NCBI GenBank assembly: GCA_964439605.1
Contig: CAYTPC010000019.1
Coordinates: forward strand, 1-10,992
Direction of reading: 5' to 3'
DNA length: 10,992 bases
DNA from: JAITWT01 sp964439605
Lineage (GTDB): Bacteria; Pseudomonadota; Gammaproteobacteria; Burkholderiales; Burkholderiaceae_C
In this document: in pieces, positions 1 through 6,420 of the stretch
Layout of the letters: each line of letters starts with the position of its first letter
Position numbering within the stretch: position 1 is the stretch's first letter
Notes under the pieces: model-generated
What the model was told of the DNA's origin: nothing
The model's input: the letters and a program-made list of their open reading frames with translations, nothing else
The model's database searches: none
Translations under genes and position numbers: made by a program

Positions 1-1
1 A

Positions 2-148
2 GGCCACTTCGACCAGTTGGAGCACGCCTATGCCGCCGCCGCCCCCGACTTCCGCGGCCTGACCCGCGTGGCCGACGCCGGCCACTGGGTTCAGTTCGAA
101 GCACCCGAAGCCTTCGACACTGCCTTGCTGCGTGCCTTGGAAGATTGA
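2..148 (+). CDS. alpha/beta-hydrolase, C-terminal end (5' truncated by window)
   Basis: Only the last 48 codons are present, ending in TGA. The translation ends with DAGHWVQFEAPEAF followed by a short helix. This is the typical C-terminal segment of alpha/beta-hydrolase-fold enzymes (haloalkane dehalogenase, epoxide hydrolase and meta-cleavage hydrolase-like families), in which the His of the GHW/GHF motif is the catalytic base. The nucleophile and acid lie outside the window, so the substrate cannot be named. The gene converges on the mutase operon and is followed by an AT-rich spacer. Nothing visible ties it to the B12 pathway. The fold call is fairly secure and the specific function is unknown. 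Confidence 0.7.
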   Translation, partial: GHFDQLEHAYAAAAPDFRGLTRVADAGHWVQFEAPEAFDTALLRALED

Positions 149-175
149 GCGTTGGGTGTGGGCCTGTTCGGATTT

Positions 176-190
176 CTATCGATTCGATAG
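176..190. repeat. 15-bp perfect palindrome downstream of the hydrolase gene
   Basis: CTATCGA-T-TCGATAG has 7-bp perfect arms around a single central base and sits 28 bases past the hydrolase stop. There is no T-tract after it. It marks the left edge of an AT-rich island (about 172-280) in an otherwise GC-rich region. It may be a protein-binding site or a weak 3' hairpin; the sequence alone does not decide. Confidence 0.4.
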
Positions 191-209
191 CATATTGCCA
201 ATTTGTTAT

Positions 210-243
210 ATGATTTTTACGCAGAAAAATACGTGAAAATCAT
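210..243. terminator. long inverted repeat between convergent genes, possible bidirectional terminator
   Basis: The left arm ATGATTTTTACG (210-221) and right arm CGTGAAAATCAT (232-243) pair at 11 of 12 positions. The exception is T218 opposite G235, which is a G-U wobble in plus-strand RNA. The 10-base loop is CAGAAAAATA. It lies between the end of the plus-strand hydrolase gene and the end of the minus-strand operon, where a shared terminator would be expected. The stem is AT-rich and no U-run follows on either strand, so a classical rho-independent terminator is not proven. Confidence 0.4.
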
Positions 244-279
244 GTAATGCACTGGGAGTTAGCTATGAATTTTGTATTC

Positions 280-301
280 CGCAGGTTGGAATGCGCCTGC
301 G
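280..301. repeat. short GC-rich inverted repeat in the convergent spacer
   Basis: CGCAGG (280-285) and CCTGCG (296-301) form a perfect 6-bp stem with a 10-base loop. It lies downstream of the MeaB-type gene as read on the minus strand. There is no T-tract. It could add to transcript 3'-end folding but may be a chance repeat. Confidence 0.25.
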
Positions 302-340
302 ATGCATCCCGTCTCTGGCATTGCACGCCCAGCGCTTTCT

Positions 341-355
341 CCATGCCGCGCATGG
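341..355 (-). terminator. 3' hairpin just after the end of the mutase operon
   Basis: CCATGC (341-346), loop CGC, GCATGG (350-355) form a perfect 6-bp stem that begins two bases after the TAG of the MeaB-type gene on the minus strand. The position suits an operon-end hairpin (terminator or 3'-stabilising structure). The downstream bases AGAAAGCG are not a U-run, so factor-independent termination is doubtful. Confidence 0.35.
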
Positions 356-357
356 CG

Positions 358-1413
358 CTACGCTTTCTCGCGCTTGTTTCGCCATGCGCCCAATAGCTCG
401 GCGGCGGCGGTGTCCGGGGTGAGCGCGCCTTCCTCGATCGCCGTGACAAGCGATCCGAGTTCGGCGCAGCCACCCAGTGCGTCCAGCAGTTGGTCGCCAG
501 CCAGCCGCAGAATGTGACCTCGCAGCCGTTGCGACCGGCGCACCCGGTCGTGGCCGGTTGCTTGCTGCCAGGCAAGGAAACTGTCAATGGCTTGCCCCAG
601 ATCGCTTACGCCTTCGCCGTTGGCGGCGCTTGTACGCAATACCGGAGGACGCCAGAAGGAGTCATTGGTACCCGGCGTGCCATGCCGGGCATGCAGGGCG
701 GCATTGGCCGGCAAGCTCGAATGTTGATGCGCCGCCGCTGCGGGGTTCACACCCTGCTGCCCCGGATAGACCAGGTCCAGAGCGGCGCGCAAATGCGCGA
801 TGACGGTGTCCGCGCCCGGTGAGTCGCCCTTGTTCACCACGAATACGTCGCCGATCTCCAGAATGCCGGCCTTGGCCGCCTGGATCTGGTCGCCCAAGCC
901 AGGCACCGACACCACGACAACGCAGTCGGCCAACTGCCCAATCTCCACGTCGGACTGGCCACTGCCCACGGTTTCGACCAGCACGAGGTCAAAACCCATG
1001 GTACCCAGCAGCACCGCCACGTCTTGCACGGCGCGGCTGAGGCCGCCTACATGGCCGCGCGAGGACAGGCTGCGAACGAACACGTTCGGATGCGCGCTGG
1101 CGCGGTCCATGCGATAGCGATCGCCCAGCAACGCGCCTCCGGTATAGGGGCTGGATGGATCCACGACGATCAGCGCGACTTGCATCCCCCGCTCGGCCCA
1201 GTGCAGCGCGAGGCGATCCAGCAGGGTCGATTTGCCGGCGCCGGGTGGTCCCGTGATACCGATGACGGGCACTGCCCGCGCCTGCGCATAGGCATGGCGC
1301 AGCATGTCCACGGATTCGAGACTGCGGTTTTCCACCGCGCTGATCGCGCGTGCCAGCCGGCGAATGGCGCCGCCGCCGGAGACTACGGGGCCGTTGGGGT
1401 CAGGCCGGCTCAC
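358..1413 (-). CDS. meaB: MeaB/ArgK-type GTPase, chaperone of the B12-dependent mutase
   Basis: A 351-residue G3E-family P-loop GTPase. Visible motifs are Walker A GPPGAGKS (55-62), DPSSP with GGALLGDRYRM (85-102), the ETVGSGQSDVE segment (147-157) and the base-specificity motif NKGD (194-197). In characterised systems MeaB binds acyl-CoA mutase, gates loading of adenosylcobalamin and ejects inactivated cofactor. Being the last gene of a mutase operon fits that role. The start is GTG, overlapping the thiolase TGA as GTGA, with GGAGG four bases upstream. An Ala/His-rich stretch (about 221-245) lies between NKGD and the WRPPV segment and looks longer than usual for the family. The family call is strong, and pairing with the mutase of this operon is inferred from linkage. 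The name meaB is used in the family sense. Confidence 0.93.
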   Translation of the reverse strand: MSRPDPNGPVVSGGGAIRRLARAISAVENRSLESVDMLRHAYAQARAVPVIGITGPPGAGKSTLLDRLALHWAERGMQVALIVVDPSSPYTGGALLGDRYRMDRASAHPNVFVRSLSSRGHVGGLSRAVQDVAVLLGTMGFDLVLVETVGSGQSDVEIGQLADCVVVVSVPGLGDQIQAAKAGILEIGDVFVVNKGDSPGADTVIAHLRAALDLVYPGQQGVNPAAAAHQHSSLPANAALHARHGTPGTNDSFWRPPVLRTSAANGEGVSDLGQAIDSFLAWQQATGHDRVRRSQRLRGHILRLAGDQLLDALGGCAELGSLVTAIEEGALTPDTAAAELLGAWRNKREKA

Positions 1414-2603
1414 GCCACCTCCACCAGCACGCCGTCGCCCTGCCCAAAGCCACCGCAGATTGCGGCGGCGCCACGTCCGCCGCCGCGCCGCCGCAGGCCG
1501 TTGACCAGCGTCATCACCAGGCGCGCACCGCTGGCACCCAGCGGATGTCCGAGCGCGACCGCGCCGCCATGCACGTTGGTGCGTTCGCGCAACCGCTGCG
1601 CGAGCACGGTATCACCAGGGGTCATGGTCAGGGTGCTTACCAGAGGCGTTGCGGCATAAGCTTCATTAATTTCGATGAGATCGAAATCGGTCACCTTGCA
1701 GTGCTGGCGCTCGGCGAGCTTGAGGATGGCATGGCCCGGCGTCGAGGTGCCGGAAGTGGGGCGGCCGGCCAACTGCACGTAGTCCACGATGCGCGCCAGG
1801 ATTGGCAGTCCGTGCGTTTGCGCGAAATCGCGCCGGCACAGTACCAGGAAAGCCGCGCCATCGTTGAGTCCCGGCGCGTTGCCGGCGGTGACGGTTTTGC
1901 CGCCGTACACCGGCTTGAGCCTGGCCAGATCCTCGTAGCGCGTGCCGGGGCGCGGCGATTCATCCTGGATCATCGTTTCTTCGTCCCCCCGGGCGCCCTT
2001 GACGGTGACGGCAAAACGCTCGAAATCGAAGTAGCCCTGCGCTTGCGCGGCCGCATAGCGCGCGTGGCTTTGCACGGCCCAGCGGTCTTGTTCTTCGCGG
2101 CTCACGCCCAGCCGCAGCGACTCTTCGCCGGAGTACACGGAGATCGGCTGCTCGACCAGCGTTCCGCGCAGCAGCAGCGGGTCGGCGGCGGTCACGCTGC
2201 CGATGCGCGGGCGCTGCCGCGGCAGCAGCAAGGGCGTGCGGCTGAGCGCCTCGAAGCCACCGCAAACCACGGCCCGCGCCTGGTTCAGCCGGATGTCCTT
2301 GAAAGCCCAGCCCACCGCGGTCATGCCCGAGCAGCAAGCGCGGTCGATGGCCGCGGACGGCGTGGTTTCGGGCAACGAACTCCTCAGCACGGCCTCCCGT
2401 ACCGGCGTCAGCAGGCCGGATGCGAGCAGGCCGACACCGCCGTACACCGCATCGACGGCGCCGCCTGCCAAGCCCGCGCGGCGCACGGCTTCATCAATCG
2501 CGAGCGCGCCCAGGGTCGGCCCGTCAAAGCCGCTCAACTTTCCTTCAAAGCGCCCGAAGGGCGTGCGGGCCAGGCCCGCGACGACGACATCATCGTTTGG
2601 CAT
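1410..2603 (-). CDS. thiolase (acetyl-CoA acyltransferase family)
   Basis: A 397-residue thiolase of normal length. The nucleophilic Cys is C90 in DRACCSG, NEAYA is at 313-317, H353 lies in GGAVALGHPLGASG (346-358), and the second catalytic Cys is C383. All catalytic positions are therefore present. The loop after C383 reads CGGFGQG, with Phe386 where thiolases usually have the third Gly of the CxGGG stretch; this may alter the acyl pocket. The start at 2603 is chosen because GGGAG lies 8 bases upstream and MPNDDVVVAGLARTPFG is a standard thiolase N-terminus; a longer in-frame extension looks non-homologous. It overlaps the ligase gene by 14 bases and the GTPase gene by 4. Expected reaction: CoA-dependent cleavage of a 3-oxoacyl-CoA, or the reverse. 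In this operon it probably cleaves a product made after the mutase step, but the substrate is unknown. Confidence 0.92.
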   Translation of the reverse strand: MPNDDVVVAGLARTPFGRFEGKLSGFDGPTLGALAIDEAVRRAGLAGGAVDAVYGGVGLLASGLLTPVREAVLRSSLPETTPSAAIDRACCSGMTAVGWAFKDIRLNQARAVVCGGFEALSRTPLLLPRQRPRIGSVTAADPLLLRGTLVEQPISVYSGEESLRLGVSREEQDRWAVQSHARYAAAQAQGYFDFERFAVTVKGARGDEETMIQDESPRPGTRYEDLARLKPVYGGKTVTAGNAPGLNDGAAFLVLCRRDFAQTHGLPILARIVDYVQLAGRPTSGTSTPGHAILKLAERQHCKVTDFDLIEINEAYAATPLVSTLTMTPGDTVLAQRLRERTNVHGGAVALGHPLGASGARLVMTLVNGLRRRGGGRGAAAICGGFGQGDGVLVEVA

Positions 2604-4155
2604 GCTCTGTACTCCCGAAGGTTGCCAGCGCACGGCCGCGCAGGCTGGGTTTGTCCACCTTGCCGTTGGCGTTTTTGGGCAGGGCATCGAGCAGAGCAAA
2701 GCGCCGTGGCGAACGCAGCCCCAGCAGGGGTTTGCAGTGATTGAGAAGTTCCTCGTCGCCGGGCCGGCTGCCCGGCACCGGCACGATGAAGGCCACGGCG
2801 ATTTCTCCCCAGTCGGGATCCGGCACGCCGAATACGGCGGCCTCCACGACCTGCGGATGGTTGGTCAATACGGCCTCCAGTTCGGCCGGATAGATGTTGA
2901 AACCGCCGCTGATCAGCATGTCCTTGCTGCGCCCGGCCAGCGTGATGAAGCCCTGTTCGTCACAGCGCGCCAAGTCGCCGCTCCACAACCAGCCGTCGCG
3001 CAGGACCTTGGCGGTTTCTTCGGGCCGGTTCCAGTAGCCCTGTGTCATGTGTTCCGAGCGAATGGTGATTTCGCCGATTTGGCCGGTCGGCACGGGTTGC
3101 CCCTGCTCATCGCGCAAGACCACCTCCACGAAGGTATAGGGGCGCCCGATGCAGCCGGCGCGCGGCACGCGCTGGCCGGTCACGGTATCGGCGATGAAAT
3201 GCGCTTCGGGCGGCAGCGTGGTCACGGTCATCATCGCTTCGGTCAGACCATAGTTCTGGGTCAGGATGGGGCCGAATTTGGCCAATGCCTTTTCCAGCGT
3301 ATTGAAGGGGATCGGCTCGGCGCCGTAGCCGATGGCGCGCAGGCTCGATAGGTCGAACTCCTCCAGCCGCGGATGGTTGACGATGCGCGTGAGCACGGTG
3401 GGCACGCAGGTAAACGCGTTGATGCGCTCGCGTCCGATGGTCTCCAGCAGGCCGTCCACGGTGCCGCCTTCGACAATCACGTTGCAAGCCCCGCGCAGGA
3501 ACCAAGGTACGAAATAAGTGCCGCTGGCGTGGGTGAGCGGTCCCACATGGCCGACGATGTCGTCGGCCCTCATGTCGCGGTCGATCAGCATGTTGCGCGT
3601 GAGGGCGCTCCAATTGCGGTGCGTGAGCATCACCCCCTTGGGCACGCCCGAGGTGCCGGAGGTGTAGTTGATGGAACAAAGCGCCTGCGGATCGGTGAAC
3701 TGCGGCACGCGGCCGGCATGGGCCAGCAGATCCTTCCAGGCGGGGCCGTGCCGTGCGCTTGTCGCGTCGACGCAGCAAAACCAGGCATGATCGAATTCGC
3801 TGGCCAAGGTCTGTATCCGGTCAGCGGTCGCTTCGTCGTGAAACACGGCCGCGGCGCCGCAGTCCTTGAGGATCATCGCGACTTCGTGCCGGGTAAAGCG
3901 CATGTTCAGCGGTACGCGCACCAGCCCCGCCCGTTCCAGCGCAAATTGCAGCAGCATGTACTCTGCCCGGTTGGCCATGAACAGGCCGACGCGCTCGCCG
4001 CGCGGCAACCGCGCGGCCAGACCCGCCGCCAGCGCCTCCACTTGCGCCCAGAACTCGCCGAAGTTCCAGCGTCGCTGCCCGTGGACGAGGCAGGGGCGCG
4101 ATGAGAACCGGGCGGCGCATTGCTCGGCCACCGTGCTCAAGGTCGTTTCGTTCAT
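2590..4155 (-). CDS. acyl-CoA synthetase (AMP-forming, class I adenylate-forming enzyme)
   Basis: A 521-residue ANL-superfamily ligase that activates a carboxylic acid to its CoA ester through an acyl-adenylate. Motifs in order: P-loop YTSGTSGVPKG (164-174), the adenine/Mg motif YGLTE (302-306), WSGD (391-394), the hinge region GRSKDMLISGGFNIYPAE (408-425), and the C-terminal catalytic Lys499 in NANGKVDK. All are intact. The start ATG overlaps the TGA of the B12-binding subunit as ATGA, with GGGAG six bases upstream. Clusters for 2-hydroxyisobutyryl-CoA mutase also carry a dedicated ligase, so this enzyme probably makes the mutase substrate or a precursor. The acid cannot be read from motifs; a medium-chain, branched or dicarboxylic acid are all possible. 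Confidence 0.93.
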   Translation of the reverse strand: MNETTLSTVAEQCAARFSSRPCLVHGQRRWNFGEFWAQVEALAAGLAARLPRGERVGLFMANRAEYMLLQFALERAGLVRVPLNMRFTRHEVAMILKDCGAAAVFHDEATADRIQTLASEFDHAWFCCVDATSARHGPAWKDLLAHAGRVPQFTDPQALCSINYTSGTSGVPKGVMLTHRNWSALTRNMLIDRDMRADDIVGHVGPLTHASGTYFVPWFLRGACNVIVEGGTVDGLLETIGRERINAFTCVPTVLTRIVNHPRLEEFDLSSLRAIGYGAEPIPFNTLEKALAKFGPILTQNYGLTEAMMTVTTLPPEAHFIADTVTGQRVPRAGCIGRPYTFVEVVLRDEQGQPVPTGQIGEITIRSEHMTQGYWNRPEETAKVLRDGWLWSGDLARCDEQGFITLAGRSKDMLISGGFNIYPAELEAVLTNHPQVVEAAVFGVPDPDWGEIAVAFIVPVPGSRPGDEELLNHCKPLLGLRSPRRFALLDALPKNANGKVDKPSLRGRALATFGSTEHAKR

Positions 4156-4559
4156 GCTCGGCTCCCGTAGGTGTCGGAAATATGCGCCACGATTTCCTGC
4201 ACGGTCGTTCCCGAACGGAACACCTGGGATACGCCGGCCTGTCGCAGACGCGCGATGTCGTCCTGCGGGATGACACCGCCGACGATCAGCCCCACGTCCG
4301 TGGCGCCGCCCTCGTCAAGCAATTGGCGCAGACGCGGCAGCAGGGTCATGTGCGCACCCGACAGGATGCTGACGCCGACCACGTCCACATCTTCCTCCAG
4401 CGCGGCGCGCACGACCTGCTCGGGCGTGCGCCGCAGGCCCGTATAGATCACCTCCATGCCGGCGTCGATCAAGCCGCGCGCGATCACGCGGGCGCCGACG
4501 TCGTGCCCGTCAAGCCCTACCTTGGCGATAAGAACCCGTATCTTCTTGCCGTTGCTCAT
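4152..4559 (-). CDS. B12-binding small subunit of acyl-CoA mutase
   Basis: A 135-residue stand-alone cobalamin-binding (Rossmann-like) domain, the size seen for small subunits of split mutases such as isobutyryl- and 2-hydroxyisobutyryl-CoA mutase. The base-off/His-on signature DxHxxG is intact (D17, H19, G22 in KVGLDGHDVG). Lys13 completes the Lys-Asp-His set known in methylmalonyl-CoA mutase. The nucleotide-loop motifs SIL (64-66) and GG (94-95) are also present. H19 should be the lower cobalt ligand. The gene starts 12 bases after the large-subunit stop and overlaps the ligase start by four bases. The upstream ribosome site is weak (GACGGG), so translational coupling to the large subunit is likely. 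Nothing here is unusual, in contrast to the large subunit. Confidence 0.95.
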   Translation of the reverse strand: MSNGKKIRVLIAKVGLDGHDVGARVIARGLIDAGMEVIYTGLRRTPEQVVRAALEEDVDVVGVSILSGAHMTLLPRLRQLLDEGGATDVGLIVGGVIPQDDIARLRQAGVSQVFRSGTTVQEIVAHISDTYGSRA

Positions 4560-4571
4560 GCGCGACCCGTC

Positions 4572-6278
4572 TCAGAAATCAGTGGATGGCGAAAACTCGC
4601 CGAAGTGCCGGCGCCAGCGATCGCAGATTTCGCCGACGGTCACGTAAGCATCGATCGCCGCCAAGGCCGGCGGCACCATGTTGGCACCGCTGCGGCAGGC
4701 GGCATCGATGTCCGCCAGGGCCTGTGCCACGCGCTGCGGATCGCGCTGCGCCTTTACCTGTGCGAGGCGCTGCTGCTGAAGGGTGGCGCTGTGCTTGTCG
4801 ATGCGGAACGCGGCATCCGGCCGCTCGCCTTTCTGGGGCCACTTGTTGACCGTGACCCAGGGGCGAGCACCGGAGTCGAAGGCGCGCTGCCTGCGCACCG
4901 CGCCTTCGGCCATCCAGCGCCGGCCCAGGCCCGTGGTGATTACCGCCAAGGCGCCGCCGGCCTGCTCGATCTCATGCAGTGCCTGCAGAATCTGGTGTTC
5001 CACCTCGTTGGTCAGATACTCGACGAAATAGGAGCCGCCCAGCGGGTCGATCGTGTCCGAGAACCCGTGCTCGTGCGCAATGATCTGCTGCGTGCGTAGC
5101 GCCACTTTCACCGACTCTTCGGTGGGCGTGGACACAGCTTCATCGTAAGAGGCGATGTACACGTAAGAGGCGCCGCCCAGCGCATAGGCCAGCGTTCCGA
5201 AGGCGATGCGGCTGACGTTGTTCAACGGTTCCTGCAGCGCTTCCTGGCCGTGGCCGTACACCGTCGTTCGCAACGCCATCGCCTCGGGCAAGGTCGCGCC
5301 GTAACGCTCTTTCATCAGGCGCGCCCAGATGCGGCGCAGCGCGCGCAGATTGGCGACCGTCGTGAAAAAGTCGTGCCGCTCGTCCGGGAACATGTGCAGT
5401 AGCGGTGCGATGCGGTCGATGGGCCATCCCTGCTTGAGCAGCAGTTCGATGTAGTGCAGCGCATTGGACAAGGCGATCGCCGTGGCGCGGCTGGAGCCGG
5501 CGCCGCCGGCATTGATGTGGTTGACGCACACGGTCATGGGCGACCAGTGGCGGGCATGTTCGGCACACCATGCGACGCAATCGGTGGCCAGCTTGGCGGC
5601 GGGGCCGGCCGGCAGGATCTGCGTGCCGCGGGCGATGTACTCTTTCAGCGGATCGTTCTGGAGGTTGACCGTGTAGCCGGACCACGGGATGGCGCGCCGC
5701 TGCCCCAGCGCGGCGAACAGGGCCAGCACCACCGGCCCGAGCGAATTGCCGAGCGTGCCGATACGCTTGACGGTGCGGATGTCGATGCCGTCGAACAGCG
5801 CCTCCATGTCCGCCACGGTGTCGATCGCCACGCCCACCTGGCCGACTTCGCCGCTGGACATCTCGTGGTCGGAGTCGTAGCCGCATTGTGTCGGCAGGTC
5901 CAGCGCCACCAGGATTTGCTCAGCGCCCCATTCGAGCAGGGTGCGAAAGCGCTGGTTGCAGGCCTGCGCCTCGCCGAAGCCGGAGTAGGCGGATACGACG
6001 AAGGGTTCGGTGCGGTACATGCCCGGACGATCGCCGCGCGTGTAGGGATATTGCCCCGGAAACCCCAAGTCCTTGAGGTAGGAATTCCCACGCTCGGCCA
6101 CATCAAGCGGCGTGTAGAGCGGGCGAATCGGGATGCCCACGTCATTGACGAAGGAGCGCTGCGGCGCGTGCCGCGCAGTGGGTTCATACTGGTCGCGCAA
6201 CCAGTCTTGCGCGGCTTGCGCGATCTCGCGTGCTTCGGGAGCCTGCGTCTCGCCCCCTGATCTGTTGCTGGTGGAAAT
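4572..6278 (-). CDS. B12-dependent acyl-CoA mutase large (substrate-binding) subunit, divergent
   Basis: About 568 residues from an ATT start (542 from the first conventional codon, TTG at 6200; residue numbers here count from that TTG). It is the CoA-binding TIM-barrel subunit that rearranges acyl-CoA carbon skeletons with adenosylcobalamin. Family landmarks: PGQYPYTRG (48-56), LPTQCGYDSDH (102-112), GEVGQVGVAID (117-127), QNDPLKEYIARGT (181-193), LRTQQIIAHEHG (368-379), DPLGGSYFVE (385-394). Tyr72, Ala99, Arg191 and His228 align with Y89, A116, R207 and H244 of Propionibacterium methylmalonyl-CoA mutase. The Ile/Asp/Gln set of 2-hydroxyisobutyryl-CoA mutase is absent. However RPWTxRQ reads EPFVVSA, MTMNG reads GTLGN, SGYH reads CVNH, the HxQTxG loop reads TVYGHGQ, and LHTNSFDEA reads VYIASYDEA. 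The frame is clean throughout, so decay is unlikely. The family call is strong and the substrate unknown; a carboxylated acyl-CoA is one possibility. Confidence 0.9.
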   Translation of the reverse strand: MSTSNRSGGETQAPEAREIAQAAQDWLRDQYEPTARHAPQRSFVNDVGIPIRPLYTPLDVAERGNSYLKDLGFPGQYPYTRGDRPGMYRTEPFVVSAYSGFGEAQACNQRFRTLLEWGAEQILVALDLPTQCGYDSDHEMSSGEVGQVGVAIDTVADMEALFDGIDIRTVKRIGTLGNSLGPVVLALFAALGQRRAIPWSGYTVNLQNDPLKEYIARGTQILPAGPAAKLATDCVAWCAEHARHWSPMTVCVNHINAGGAGSSRATAIALSNALHYIELLLKQGWPIDRIAPLLHMFPDERHDFFTTVANLRALRRIWARLMKERYGATLPEAMALRTTVYGHGQEALQEPLNNVSRIAFGTLAYALGGASYVYIASYDEAVSTPTEESVKVALRTQQIIAHEHGFSDTIDPLGGSYFVEYLTNEVEHQILQALHEIEQAGGALAVITTGLGRRWMAEGAVRRQRAFDSGARPWVTVNKWPQKGERPDAAFRIDKHSATLQQQRLAQVKAQRDPQRVAQALADIDAACRSGANMVPPALAAIDAYVTVGEICDRWRRHFGEFSPSTDF

Positions 6279-6289
6279 AGCATGCTCCT
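6276..6289 (-). promoter_or_regulatory. ribosome binding site and ATT start codon of the mutase large subunit
   Basis: On the minus strand AGGAG (6289-6285) is followed by six bases and an in-frame ATT (6278-6276). The frame is open from there with no ATG or GTG before the body of the protein. TTG at 6200 has no clear ribosome site and would start after a Trp (codon 6203-6201) that also appears in the N-terminal arm of related mutases. An ATG at 6283-6281 is only one base from AGGAG and out of frame. ATT starts are rare (infC and pcnB of E. coli are known cases). A base error turning ATG to ATT is the main alternative. Confidence 0.55.
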
Positions 6290-6299
6290 GGGAAACAGG

Positions 6300-6324
6300 C
6301 TCCGGCGGAACGGCGGTACCGGAG
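6300..6324 (-). repeat. inverted repeat in the leader of the mutase operon
   Basis: CTCCGG (6300-6305) and CCGGAG (6319-6324) form a perfect 6-bp stem with a 13-base loop that contains part of a GGTACC palindrome. It lies ten bases upstream of the AGGAG of the mutase gene, in the presumed untranslated leader. It might affect translation or be left from lysR transcript ending. No U-run is seen, and there is no recognisable cobalamin-riboswitch B12 box in this leader. Confidence 0.3.
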
Positions 6325-6389
6325 ACTTATTGCGACAGGCGCATTGTGGCGATGCGGACAGGCAGGCGATAGCTGCAAATCCGATATTC

Positions 6390-6412
6390 ATTGTTCTTGA
6401 ATTGGAAACGAA
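6390..6412 (-). promoter_or_regulatory. putative LysR-type operator upstream of the mutase operon (site 2)
   Basis: Read on the minus strand, the half sites are TTCGTT and AACAAT separated by 11 bases, a T-N11-A arrangement typical of LysR boxes. The element matches the divergent-promoter element at 7363-7385 in 18 of 23 positions, including most of the spacer (TTTCC, then TTC, then AG). Four of the five differences are transitions. It is 112 bases upstream of the ATT start and 8 bases beyond the lysR stop codon, and has the same orientation toward its downstream gene as site 1. Binding is inference. Confidence 0.6.
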
Positions 6413-6420
6413 AGTCGAAT

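Noticed and set aside
1350..2744. Long plus-strand open frame (464 codons) opposite the thiolase gene, and another at 2203-3351
   Set aside because: They are antisense to genes with clear family motifs and intact catalytic residues, show no recognisable domain, and long antisense frames are expected in GC-rich coding DNA.
4572..6278. Calling the mutase 2-hydroxyisobutyryl-CoA mutase because of the similar gene layout
   Set aside because: The diagnostic Ile, Asp and Gln positions of that enzyme are Tyr72, Ala99 and Arg191 here, so the specificity residues do not match.
6281..6283. ATG on the minus strand as the mutase start
   Set aside because: It is out of frame with the mutase and only one base from AGGAG. 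Using it would need a frameshift, for instance in the five-C run at 6253-6257, for which there is no independent evidence.
6279..6420. A cobalamin riboswitch in front of the B12-dependent operon
   Set aside because: The 142-base leader has no visible B12 box and is short for the class. GCCACTGG near 79-91 resembles a B12 box but lies inside the hydrolase coding frame.
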